64,000 bases of DNA, taken from the NCBI GenBank assembly GCA_963801055.1, contig CAWDDE010000002.1, positions 15,265-79,264 on the forward strand, written 5' to 3'. Shown piece after piece: positions 7,884 to 17,164 of the stretch; position 1 is the first letter of the stretch; each line of letters begins with the position of its first letter. Origin of the DNA: DASUPK01 sp963801055. Its GTDB lineage: Bacteria > Actinomycetota > Thermoleophilia > Solirubrobacterales > 70-9. The position numbers were made by a program, and so were the translations under genes. The notes under the pieces are model-generated. The model saw only the letters and a list, made by a program, of their open reading frames with translations. It made no database searches and was not told where the DNA came from.

Positions 7884-9356
7884 CTAAGCCCGCTCGGGCT
7901 CGGTGACCGCGCCGGCCGCTCCGGCGCGCTGCGGTCGCAGCAGCACCAGTGCGGCGATCGCGCCGACCAGGCAGAAGATCGCGCCGACGATGAACTGCAG
8001 CTGGAAGCCGTCGGTGGTCGCTACGGCCGCGGCTGTCCCGGAGCTGACCTCGGAGTGGGTATGGGAGACCGCGATAGTCGTCAGCACCGCGAGCCCCAGC
8101 GCTGCGCCGATGAAGCGCGAGGTGTTGAGGACACCCGAAGCGAGTCCGCTCAGGGCGCGGGGTACCCCTTGGACGGCGACGATCGTGGCCGGCACCAAGG
8201 AGAGGCCGAGCCCGAAGGCGCCGAACAGTCCGCCGGGAAGGACATGGCCCGCGTAGCTCCCTCCTGGCGTGACGCCGGTCAGGAGCAGCTCACCGGCAGC
8301 GACCGAGAGCATCCCGGCGGTGAGTGTGAGCCGGGCGCCGATGCGCCGCGCCAGCCGAGGCGCCAGCGTGGCACCCGCGGCAACGGCGGCCGTCAGCGGA
8401 ACGAACGCGACCCCGGTGTGCAGCGCGCTGTAGTGAAGCGTGCCCTGCATGTAGAGCGAGAGGAAGAACCAGAAGCCGAAGATGGCGGCGTAGAGCATGA
8501 AGATCACCACGTTCGCCGCCCGGAGGCTGCGCATGCGAAAGACGCTGAGCGGCATGAGCGGCACGCGCGTGGGATCCCTGGTCAGCGATCCCTGATAGAG
8601 CGTGAATGCGGCGAGCAGGACGACTCCCGCCGCCAGGGGGCCGAGCACCCCAAGCGAGCCCCAGCCGAGCCGGTCGGTGGTGACGATCCCGTAGGTGAGG
8701 GCCGTCATGCCGAGGGTGACGAGCACGGCGCCCGGCAGGTCGAAGTGCCGGTTCTCCGCCTCGCCGCGGCCCTCGGGGACCAGCCTGCCGCTGAACAGCA
8801 CGATCGCCAGCCCGATCGGCACGTTGATCAGGAAGATCGCCGGCCAGCTGAATGCCTCGGTGAGGACGCCTCCCAGCAGCACGCCGGCCGTGGCGCCGAC
8901 GGCGCCGATCGCACCCCAGATCCCGAGTGCCCGGTTGCGGGGTGCTCCCTCGTCGAAAGAGGTGGTGATGATCGCGAGCGTCGCGGGGGAGAGGATCGCA
9001 GCCCCGATGCCCTGAATCGAGCGCGCGGCGACCAGGAGGGCGGGGGAGGGGGACAGTGCGCAGAGCAGAGACGCTCCCGAGAAGAGAAGAGTCCCGGCGA
9101 AGAACATGCGTCGGCGGCCGAACAGATCCGAGGCGCGCCCGCCCAGCAGCAGAAAGCCGGCGAAGGTCAGGGTGTAGGAATTCAGGACCCACTGCAGGCC
9201 GGTGGCGGAGAAGCCGAGGTCGTCGCGGATCGCCGGCAATGCGACGTTGACGATCGAGACGTCGAGGATGGTCATGAACTGGCCGAGACAGACGACCAGC
9301 AGCAACGCGTTGGAGTTTCGCCTTACGACCCCACGTGCCGCGGTGACCGGGTTCAC
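7884..9356 (-). CDS. DHA2-family (EmrB/QacA-like) MFS drug efflux transporter
   Basis: 490 residues with about fourteen predicted transmembrane helices. The first helix region contains LDVSIVNVALPAI, a hallmark of the drug:H+ antiporter-2 family, and GGRASDLFGRRRMF is the MFS signature loop. The start is taken as the GTG at 9356 because the family-like sequence begins there and it overlaps the preceding 45-residue reading frame as GTGA. It likely exports a toxic compound using the proton gradient. The divergent ArsR-type gene across a palindromic intergenic region probably represses it. Confidence 0.87.
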   Translation of the reverse strand: MNPVTAARGVVRRNSNALLLVVCLGQFMTILDVSIVNVALPAIRDDLGFSATGLQWVLNSYTLTFAGFLLLGGRASDLFGRRRMFFAGTLLFSGASLLCALSPSPALLVAARSIQGIGAAILSPATLAIITTSFDEGAPRNRALGIWGAIGAVGATAGVLLGGVLTEAFSWPAIFLINVPIGLAIVLFSGRLVPEGRGEAENRHFDLPGAVLVTLGMTALTYGIVTTDRLGWGSLGVLGPLAAGVVLLAAFTLYQGSLTRDPTRVPLMPLSVFRMRSLRAANVVIFMLYAAIFGFWFFLSLYMQGTLHYSALHTGVAFVPLTAAVAAGATLAPRLARRIGARLTLTAGMLSVAAGELLLTGVTPGGSYAGHVLPGGLFGAFGLGLSLVPATIVAVQGVPRALSGLASGVLNTSRFIGAALGLAVLTTIAVSHTHSEVSSGTAAAVATTDGFQLQFIVGAIFCLVGAIAALVLLRPQRAGAAGAVTEPERA

Positions 9357-9490
9357 TTGCGAACGGCCTCCAGAATGTACGCGGCCTCGACCACGGCGGC
9401 GAACCGAGAGGGGCTGGGGCCGCGCTGGTCCCTGCTCTCGTCGTTCTCGGGGGCAGCGGGGGCGGTTTCGATGTTCTCGTTGTTGGGCAT
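9353..9490 (-). CDS. Small 45-residue protein translationally coupled to the efflux gene
   Basis: Begins MPNNENIETAPAAPENDE and ends AAVVEAAYILEAVRK, stopping in the GTGA overlap with the MFS start. A ribosome-binding-like AGGAAGG lies about six bases upstream, and a TACTAT -10 element (minus strand of 9513-9518) sits at promoter distance. The first half is acidic and Pro-rich, the last 17 residues could form one amphipathic helix. No family is recognised. It may be a true small protein or only a leader that delivers ribosomes to the transporter start. Confidence 0.55.
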   Translation of the reverse strand: MPNNENIETAPAAPENDESRDQRGPSPSRFAAVVEAAYILEAVRK

Positions 9491-9508
9491 GCCTTGCCTT
9501 CCTGCCGT

Positions 9509-9555
9509 TTCGATAGTACGATGAGCATCGTACCATAAGTTCGGTGACTATCGAA
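9509..9555. promoter_or_regulatory. Nested palindromic operator in the divergent efflux/ArsR promoter region
   Basis: Inner palindrome GTACGATG-AG-CATCGTAC (9516-9533) has perfect 8-bp arms. An outer inverted repeat TTCGATAG (9509-9516) and CTATCGAA (9548-9555) brackets it. The inner site overlaps the -10 hexamer TACCAT (9531-9536) of the plus-strand regulator and the TACTAT element of the minus-strand transcript, so a dimer bound there would block both. This is the expected arrangement for an autoregulated ArsR-type repressor. Confidence 0.7.
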
Positions 9556-9885
9556 CAAGCTAAGCTGATCGGCGTGGAGCTACATCACCCAGAGAGGAGC
9601 GAGATCGAGCTGCCGGACGTGCTGCACGCGCTCAGCGACCCGCACCGGCTGGAGATCGTCCGCCGACTCGCTCAGGACTCCGCGCCGCGCCCCTGCGGGA
9701 GCCTGGACTTCGGCGTCACCAAGTCGACGATGACGCATCACTTCCGGACGCTTCGGGAAGCGGGAGTGATCCGGCAGGAGCGCCAGGGCACGACGAAGCT
9801 CACCACGCTCCGCCGGGAAGATCTCGATGCTCGCTTCCCGGGCCTGCTGGACGCGGTACTGAGCTCGAAGCCCGTTCCCGCCTGA
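9544..9885 (+). CDS. ArsR-family winged-helix transcriptional regulator
   Basis: 113 residues from a GTG. The core matches the ArsR winged helix: LHALSDPHRLEIVRRLA, then the recognition helix VTKSTMTHHFRTLREAGVI, then the wing RQERQGTTKLTTLR. No obvious metal-binding cysteine pair is present (only one Cys, in RPCGS), so it probably senses an organic ligand, as in the MFS-associated subgroup. TACCAT lies seven bases before the start and there is no ribosome-binding site, suggesting a leaderless mRNA. The outer operator arm extends into its first codons. It probably represses itself and the divergent efflux genes. Confidence 0.87.
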   Translation: MTIEQAKLIGVELHHPERSEIELPDVLHALSDPHRLEIVRRLAQDSAPRPCGSLDFGVTKSTMTHHFRTLREAGVIRQERQGTTKLTTLRREDLDARFPGLLDAVLSSKPVPA

Positions 9886-9931
9886 GAATCAGTCGCGCCT
9901 GGGCGACGTTCTGCCTAGGCTCACGGACCCG

Positions 9932-10681
9932 ATGGCAGAGGCGTCCCCCATCTATCCCCAGGTCGTCGTCGGATATTTGGAGAACGAGCGTGGCGAGGAC
10001 GCGCGCGTGCTGGCGGAGCGAGTCGTCGAGCACGATGGCGGCGACCTCAAGGTGGTGCACGTCGAGAAGGGATCCCCCGCGGACGCCCTCCAGGCCCTGG
10101 CCGAGAAGGGTGAGGCGGATCTGATCGTCCTTGGCTCGACGCACCGGGCCCACGTCGGCTCGGTTGCGCCGGGCAGCGTGGCCGAGCACCTGCTCCACGG
10201 GGCCAAGTGCCGGCTGATCATCGCGCCGAAGGGCTACGCCGAGGCGGATCACTCCGGCGACCAGCTCCGGGTGGCAGCGGTTGGCTTCGACGGGACGGCG
10301 GAGTCCTACGCCGCCCTCGACGAGGGGGCCAAGCTGGCGGCCAAGTTCGGTGCCTCGATCCGCGTGATCGGGGTGGCGACGCCGATGCCCCCGATGGGAG
10401 CGGGGGCTGCAGCCCAAGTGGGCGCCGAGGCGGGGCCGGATTTCCAGACGCAGCTCAACCACGCGGTCGCAGCGCTGGCGCCGGAGCTCCGCGCGCTGCC
10501 GGTGTTCGAGCGCGGCGACCCGGTTCAGAAGCTGCTCGAGGACGCCGAGATCGGCGTCGACCTGCTCGTCCTAGGCTCTCGGGGCTTCGGGCCTGTGATG
10601 CGGCTTCTGATCGGCAGCGTCTCCTCGCGTGTCATACGCGAGGCCCCATGCCCGGTCCTGGTCGTGCCCCGTCCCGCCTAG
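9932..10681 (+). CDS. Universal stress protein with two UspA-like domains
   Basis: 249 residues. The second domain is complete and ends with the ATP-binding signature GSRGFGPVMRLLIGS, then APCPVLVVPRP. The first domain is shortened at its start but has a related glycine motif (LGSTHRAHVGSVAPGS) before CRLIIAPKG. Tandem Usp proteins are cytoplasmic nucleotide-binding proteins linked to stress and slow growth in actinobacteria. A TAGGCT hexamer stands ten bases upstream of the ATG, suggesting a very short leader. It stands alone between arsR and pckG. Confidence 0.85.
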   Translation: MAEASPIYPQVVVGYLENERGEDARVLAERVVEHDGGDLKVVHVEKGSPADALQALAEKGEADLIVLGSTHRAHVGSVAPGSVAEHLLHGAKCRLIIAPKGYAEADHSGDQLRVAAVGFDGTAESYAALDEGAKLAAKFGASIRVIGVATPMPPMGAGAAAQVGAEAGPDFQTQLNHAVAALAPELRALPVFERGDPVQKLLEDAEIGVDLLVLGSRGFGPVMRLLIGSVSSRVIREAPCPVLVVPRPA

Positions 10682-10854
10682 CCCAGCCGCCTGCAAGGTC
10701 ATTTCGAACGCGCACACGCGGGACACGGAGCCCCTACGATCCGTCACAGACTCCCGCAGCCAGAGCGGCCTCGCGGCCGGATGATGTGAGAGCATCTCGC
10801 GCCTGGCAGGGCAGGGAGGTCATCAATTCAACCATCGAGGAGTTGAACGCATCA

Positions 10855-12666
<1,812 letters not shown>

Positions 12667-12735
12667 CAGCCCTTTGCCCTTGGCTGCATGGCCCGTGCGA
12701 GCCCGTGCTGCAGCGCGACATAGAATCGAGCTGCT

Positions 12736-14100
12736 ATGGAAGAGCCGGTCAAGTTCCCACTTTCGGAGGAGGAGATCCCGACCAGCTGGGTGAACCTACT
12801 GGCCGACCTGCCAGGGGACCCGCCGCCCCCGCCGCTCAGCCCGGCGACCGGCGAGCCGGTCGGGCCGGAAGACCTCTCGGCGATCTTCCCGATGGCCATA
12901 ATCGCGCAGGAGGTCTCGACCGATCCCGACATCGCGATCCCGGAGGAGGTCCGCGACGTCTACCGCCTCTGGCGGCCGACGCCGCTGCTGCGAGCGAGGC
13001 GACTCGAGCGCGAGCTCGATACGCCCGCGCACATCTATTACAAGTATGAGGGCGTCTCGCCCGCGGGGTCCCATAAGCCGAACACGGCGGTCGCACAGGC
13101 CTTCTACAACAGCGAGGCGGGGATCCGGAAGCTCGCGACCGAGACCGGGGCAGGGCAGTGGGGATCGGCGCTTGCCCTCGCCTGCCAGCTCTTCGGGCTC
13201 GAGTGCGAGGTGTTCATGGTCGGGATCTCCTACGACCAGAAGCCCTATCGGAAGGCGATGATCGAGACCTGGGGCGGGACGGTGCACCGCAGTCCCTCCG
13301 ACCTGACCGAGGCTGGCCGCTCACAGGCCGAACATCAGTCCGGCAGCCTGGGGATCGCGATCTCCGAGGCCGTCGAGGTCGCCGCCGGATCCGAGGAGGT
13401 GAATTACTCCCTCGGCTCTGTGCTCAACCACGTCTGCCTGCACCAGACCGTGATCGGCCAGGAGTGCATCAAGCAGATGGAGCTTGTGGGGGAGGCCCCG
13501 GACGTGGTGATCGGCTGCGTCGGAGGCGGCTCGAACTTCGCCGGCATCGCCTATCCGTTCCTTCGGCGGCGGATTCGCGAGGGCATTGAGACTCGGTTCG
13601 TCGCGGCCGAGCCCGCGGCGTGCCCGACACTGACCCGCGGCCGCTACGCCTACGACTTCGGCGACACCGTCGGGATGACCCCGCTGATGCCGATGTACAC
13701 CCTCGGCCACGACTTCGTCCCACCGCCCGTTCACGCCGGCGGACTGCGCTACCACGGCGACGCGCCGAGCCTCTCTGCGCTGGTCAAGGGGGAGCTGGTC
13801 GAGGCCAAGGCGATCGCACAGACGGCGGCGTTCGAGGCCGCCGTGCGCTTCGCCCGCTGCGAGGGGATCATCCCCGGGCCCGAGCCTGCCCACGCGATCC
13901 GTGCCGTCTTCGACGAGGCGGAGGCAGCCAAGCATGCCGGCGAGGAGCGGGTGGTGCTCTTCAACCTCTCGGGCCACGGGCACTTCGACATGTCCGCCTA
14001 CGCCGCCTACTTCGCCGGCGAGCTCGAGGACCTGGAGATGCCTGAGGAAGAGCTCGCCTCGGCGCTGGAGCGCCTCCCCGAGGCGCCAGCGCTCGCTTGA
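12736..14100 (+). CDS. trpB2: Tryptophan synthase beta-like PLP enzyme, TrpB2 type
   Basis: 454 residues, the length of the TrpB2 class (classical TrpB1 is about 400). The PLP lysine is K114 in SPAGSHKPNTA, and the phosphate-binding glycine loop is CVGGGSNFAG. TrpB2 condenses indole and serine to tryptophan, often without TrpA; there is no trpA nearby, so it may salvage free indole or use another nucleophile. A TAGAAT hexamer at 12721-12726 lies nine bases before the ATG with no ribosome-binding site, indicating a near-leaderless transcript. Confidence 0.88.
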   Translation: MEEPVKFPLSEEEIPTSWVNLLADLPGDPPPPPLSPATGEPVGPEDLSAIFPMAIIAQEVSTDPDIAIPEEVRDVYRLWRPTPLLRARRLERELDTPAHIYYKYEGVSPAGSHKPNTAVAQAFYNSEAGIRKLATETGAGQWGSALALACQLFGLECEVFMVGISYDQKPYRKAMIETWGGTVHRSPSDLTEAGRSQAEHQSGSLGIAISEAVEVAAGSEEVNYSLGSVLNHVCLHQTVIGQECIKQMELVGEAPDVVIGCVGGGSNFAGIAYPFLRRRIREGIETRFVAAEPAACPTLTRGRYAYDFGDTVGMTPLMPMYTLGHDFVPPPVHAGGLRYHGDAPSLSALVKGELVEAKAIAQTAAFEAAVRFARCEGIIPGPEPAHAIRAVFDEAEAAKHAGEERVVLFNLSGHGHFDMSAYAAYFAGELEDLEMPEEELASALERLPEAPALA

Positions 14101-14164
14101 TCGGGTCAGGCTGCGGCGTACCGGGCGAGGGCCGCGCGGATCGGCGCCCGGGCCCGCAGGCGGT

Positions 14165-15220
14165 TCAAACCTTCATCTCATAGGCCTCGGCGAGCTCGGG
14201 GTCCTTCTTGGCCAGCATCTCGGCCAGGCTCACCATCACCTTGCACTGCTTCCAGGTGGCGTCGTCCTGCATCTTGCCGTCGATCATGTGCACGCCCGCG
14301 CCGTCCGGTATCGCCTCGAGAACCTTCTTGGCGAACTTGACCTCCTCGGGGGGCGGACTGAAGACCTTCTTTGCGATGTCGATCTGCACCGGGTGAAGCG
14401 ACCACGCGCCGACGCAGCCGAGCAAGAAGGCGGCGCGGAACTGGGTCTCGCAGCCGAGGGTGTCCCTGATGTCGCCGTAGGGCCCGTAGAAGGGGAGGAT
14501 CCCCGCGGAGGTGCAGGCGTCGACCATGCGCGCGATGGAGTAGTGCCAGGGGTCCTGCTGAGCGGTCGCCCGAGGGGCGTCCGGGTTGTCGGGATCGGGA
14601 TCCTCGATCACCCGGTAGGCGGGGTGGCCGCCGCCGACGCGGGTCGTCTTCATCCGCCGGAACGCAGCCAGGTCGGCCGGGCCGAAGCTCATTCCCTGCA
14701 TCCGGGGGCTGGCGGTGGCGATCTCCTCCAGGTTGACCACGCCGAGCGAGGTCTCGAGGATCGCGTGGATCAGCAGCGGCCGCTCGAGCTTCGCCTTGGC
14801 CTCGAGCTGCGCGAGGAGGCGGTCGACGTAGTGGATATCCCAGGGTCCCTCGACCTTGGGGACCATGATCACCTCGAGCACCTCGCCGATCTCGGTGACG
14901 AGCTGGGTGAGGTCATCGAGCACCCAGGGGCTCTCCAGTGCGTTGACGCGGCTCCAGAGCTGCGTATCGCCGAAGTCGACCTCCTTGCCGACCTCGATCA
15001 GGCCCTCGCGGGCCGGGATCTTCTTGTCGACCGGGACCGCGTCCTCGAGGTTCCCGAGCAGGATGTCCGCCTGCTTCGCCATGTCGGGGAGCTTGGCGCG
15101 CATCTTCTCGTTGGATGCGTCGAAGAAGTGGATCATCCGCGACGGCTTGAATGGGATCTCGCGGGGTGGCTCGGGCGCGTCGATTGCAAGCGGCTCGAAG
15201 AAATCCCTGGGGTTTCTCAT
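14165..15220 (-). CDS. mcl: Malyl-CoA / beta-methylmalyl-CoA lyase (CitE-like)
   Basis: 351 residues of the HpcH/HpaI aldolase, CoA-ester-lyase family. The pattern closely follows the L-malyl-CoA/beta-methylmalyl-CoA lyases of Chloroflexus and the ethylmalonyl-CoA pathway: GNLEDAVPVDKK, VIMVPKVEGPWDIH, IHAILETSLGVVNLEEI, FGPADLAAFRRMKTTRVGGG and, near the end, IDGKMQDDATWKQ. It cleaves methylmalyl-CoA to propionyl-CoA and glyoxylate and can join glyoxylate with acetyl-CoA to malyl-CoA. Metal-dependent, cytoplasmic. TAGCGT lies seven bases before the ATG. Convergent with trpB2. Confidence 0.88.
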   Translation of the reverse strand: MRNPRDFFEPLAIDAPEPPREIPFKPSRMIHFFDASNEKMRAKLPDMAKQADILLGNLEDAVPVDKKIPAREGLIEVGKEVDFGDTQLWSRVNALESPWVLDDLTQLVTEIGEVLEVIMVPKVEGPWDIHYVDRLLAQLEAKAKLERPLLIHAILETSLGVVNLEEIATASPRMQGMSFGPADLAAFRRMKTTRVGGGHPAYRVIEDPDPDNPDAPRATAQQDPWHYSIARMVDACTSAGILPFYGPYGDIRDTLGCETQFRAAFLLGCVGAWSLHPVQIDIAKKVFSPPPEEVKFAKKVLEAIPDGAGVHMIDGKMQDDATWKQCKVMVSLAEMLAKKDPELAEAYEMKV

Positions 15221-15293
15221 GGCTCAAACGCTATAGGGAACGCAAATGGGCGAGGCCGCGCGATCACTCGCTTCCGCGGATAGCCTCCGTGAC

Positions 15294-15740
15294 ATGGCCA
15301 AGATCCGAGAGGCGCTGCCGGAGGAGGTGGAGCGAGTCCTCGGGATGTACGAGTGGCTGTTCGCGCCACCCGGATCGGTCCCACCGCGCTGGGACCCGGA
15401 CCTTGCCCGGGCCGCCATCGCAGATGCGATCGCCGACCAGTCGGCCACCGTCCTCGTCGCTGAGCACCGCGGCGATCTGCTCGGCCTCTGCACCGCGTAT
15501 CTCGACCTGAACTCGGTGCGCTTCGGTTCCCGCTGCTGGGTCGAGGACCTCGCCGTCAGCCCCGAGCATCGATCGCAGGGAGTGGGGAAGGCACTGCTCG
15601 ATGCGGCGAAGGAGTGGGCGCGCGAAAGAGGCGCCAGCCACCTGGAGCTCGACAGCGCGGACACCCGGACGAACGCTCAGCGCTTCTACGAGCGCGAGGA
15701 TCCGAGCTGGCGCTCGGTCTGCTTCGCTTGGGAGCTCTAG
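15294..15740 (+). CDS. GNAT-family N-acetyltransferase
   Basis: 148 residues from the ATG at 15294, chosen because TAGCCT stands seven bases upstream and the family-like sequence starts at MAKIREALPEEVE. The acetyl-CoA-binding motif A is clear: VEDLAVSPEHRSQGVGKALL, followed by AKEWARERGASHLELDS and a terminal NAQRFYERE region. It transfers an acetyl group to an amine of unknown identity. The stop is five bases before the next gene on the same strand. Confidence 0.82.
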   Translation: MAKIREALPEEVERVLGMYEWLFAPPGSVPPRWDPDLARAAIADAIADQSATVLVAEHRGDLLGLCTAYLDLNSVRFGSRCWVEDLAVSPEHRSQGVGKALLDAAKEWARERGASHLELDSADTRTNAQRFYEREDPSWRSVCFAWEL

Positions 15741-15745
15741 CGCGG

Positions 15746-16153
15746 GTGTCCCGGGAGAACGTCGAGCTGGCGGCTCGCCTGTACGAGCCGGCGACGAGCA
15801 AGGCGAGCATGCTGGACGCCCTTCCCGGGACGCTGGAGCTCTGTCATCCGGAGGTCGAGTGGACCACCGGCGAGGACGGCCTGACCTACCGCGGGCGCGA
15901 GGGGGTAAGGGAGGCGTTCCAACGATGGCTCGAGAGCTTCGAGGACTACCGCTTCGAGATCCAGCGGATCGCCGACTGCGGTGGCGATCAGGTCCTGGTC
16001 GTCGGAACCGGCGTTGGCACCGGAGCGCGGAGCGGCGTCGAGGTCCGATCGAAGAGCCATGAGCTGCTCACCATCCGCACCGGGATGATCGTGCGACGTC
16101 GTGAGTTCTACGACGAGCACGAGGCCCTCGAGGCCGCCCGGCAGGCGGAGTGA
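15746..16153 (+). CDS. SnoaL/NTF2-like protein
   Basis: 135 residues from a GTG at 15746 (MSRENVELAARLYE). The pattern of a helical start, HPEVEW, TYRGREGVREAFQRWLESFEDYRF and the closing beta strands is the cone-shaped NTF2-like fold, common in actinobacteria as small-molecule isomerases or uncharacterised proteins. No catalytic residues can be assigned with confidence. It lies directly downstream of the acetyltransferase gene, probably in the same transcript, and before padR. Confidence 0.7.
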   Translation: MSRENVELAARLYEPATSKASMLDALPGTLELCHPEVEWTTGEDGLTYRGREGVREAFQRWLESFEDYRFEIQRIADCGGDQVLVVGTGVGTGARSGVEVRSKSHELLTIRTGMIVRRREFYDEHEALEAARQAE

Positions 16154-16163
16154 ATCGATCTGT

Positions 16164-16175
16164 TACGATATATCG
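16164..16175 (+). promoter_or_regulatory. padR promoter with palindrome CGATATATCG
   Basis: TACGAT (16164-16169) could be a -10 element, overlapped by the perfect 10-bp palindrome CGATATATCG (16166-16175). Further downstream is a partial repeat of the half-site (GATCGTGATTGATCG). The AT-rich patch stands out in this GC-rich sequence and is a likely autoregulatory PadR site. Confidence 0.45.
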
Positions 16176-16207
16176 CGTCAGATCGTGATTGATCGAAAGG
16201 AACAAAG

Positions 16208-16714
16208 ATGCACGCACGACAGAGACGCCGCCACCGTGACTGGCGGCACGAGATGAGCGGCGGAGGCGGTCGCGGCCGTCACCGCGTTCGGCGCGGCGAC
16301 GTCCGCAGCGCCATCCTCGCCCTCCTCGACGACCGGCCCATGCACGGCTACGAGATGATTCAGGAGCTCGAGGAGCGCACCGGCGGGCGCTGGACCCCAA
16401 GCGCCGGCTCGATCTACCCGACGCTTCAGCTGCTCGAGGATGAGGGGCTGGTCACGGCCGAAGAAGTCGATGGCCGCAAGGTCTACTCGCTCACCGAGTC
16501 GGGCCAGGAGGCCGTCCCGGAGCGGACCGAGGGCCGTCCGTGGGAGCGCGGAGACGAAGACTCACCTCGTTTCGAGGCCCGTAAGGAGCTGTTTCGTCTG
16601 ATGGGCGCGGCAAAGCAACTTGCCCGCGCCGACAACGACGAGCAGCTGACCAAGGCGGCCGAGATCCTCAAAGAGACCCGCCGCAAGCTCTACGGCCTGC
16701 TCGCCGAGGAGTAG
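16208..16714 (+). CDS. PadR-family transcriptional regulator
   Basis: 168 residues. An Arg/His/Gly-rich N-terminal tail (residues 1-29) precedes a clear PadR winged helix: AILALLDDRPMHGYEMIQEL, then RTGGRWTPSAGSIYPTLQLLEDEGLV and the wing DGRKVYSLTESG. The C-terminal helices (about 120-168) would form the dimer coiled coil. PadR proteins repress detoxification or transport genes and usually themselves. The ribosome-binding site is weak (AAAGGAAC). The gene ends exactly where the convergent SnoaL-like gene ends, with no bases between. Confidence 0.87.
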   Translation: MHARQRRRHRDWRHEMSGGGGRGRHRVRRGDVRSAILALLDDRPMHGYEMIQELEERTGGRWTPSAGSIYPTLQLLEDEGLVTAEEVDGRKVYSLTESGQEAVPERTEGRPWERGDEDSPRFEARKELFRLMGAAKQLARADNDEQLTKAAEILKETRRKLYGLLAEE

Positions 16715-17074
16715 TCACTCGCTGAATCGGTGGTCGGGGTCGATCCCGGCCGCCTCTAGCCCCGCCCGCCGGTCGAGGTAGAACGCCACCTGGCGGATCT
16801 GGCCGTCCTGGGCCCACCAGACTGACGCGCTCTCCGTTTCGACCTCGACCCCGTCGTGCCTGGTGGTGGCCACCTGTCGGGCCAGGAAGACGAGCTTGTC
16901 CGCGGACACGATCGCTTCCTCGATCTCGAGCCGGAACGACTCATACGGGCTGATCCAGTCGTGGAGTGCCTCCTTGAAGCCCTCGATCCCGCGGAACTCC
17001 TGCGAGCCGGCCGATTCGCTGACCATCACCGTGACGAAGTCGGGCTGGACGTTCTGTTGCAGGAGCTCCGCCAT
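16715..17074 (-). CDS. SnoaL/NTF2-like protein
   Basis: 119 residues from the ATG at 17074; the frame stays open upstream, so a slightly longer start is possible. The sequence EFRGIEGFKEALHDWISPYESFRLEIEE is typical of the NTF2-like fold, ending with QVAFYLDRRAGLEAAGI. Function is unknown. It is one of three such proteins in the window (others at 15746 and 49070) but is not closely similar in the N-terminal part. Its stop abuts the padR stop. Confidence 0.7.
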   Translation of the reverse strand: MAELLQQNVQPDFVTVMVSESAGSQEFRGIEGFKEALHDWISPYESFRLEIEEAIVSADKLVFLARQVATTRHDGVEVETESASVWWAQDGQIRQVAFYLDRRAGLEAAGIDPDHRFSE

Positions 17075-17164
17075 CTGATCGATGCCCGCGGGCCCATCAA
17101 GGACGGTCGTGCCGCCACTATCCTTCGCTCGGGAGGGGCTTCAACCAACGACTTCAGAGGAGCC

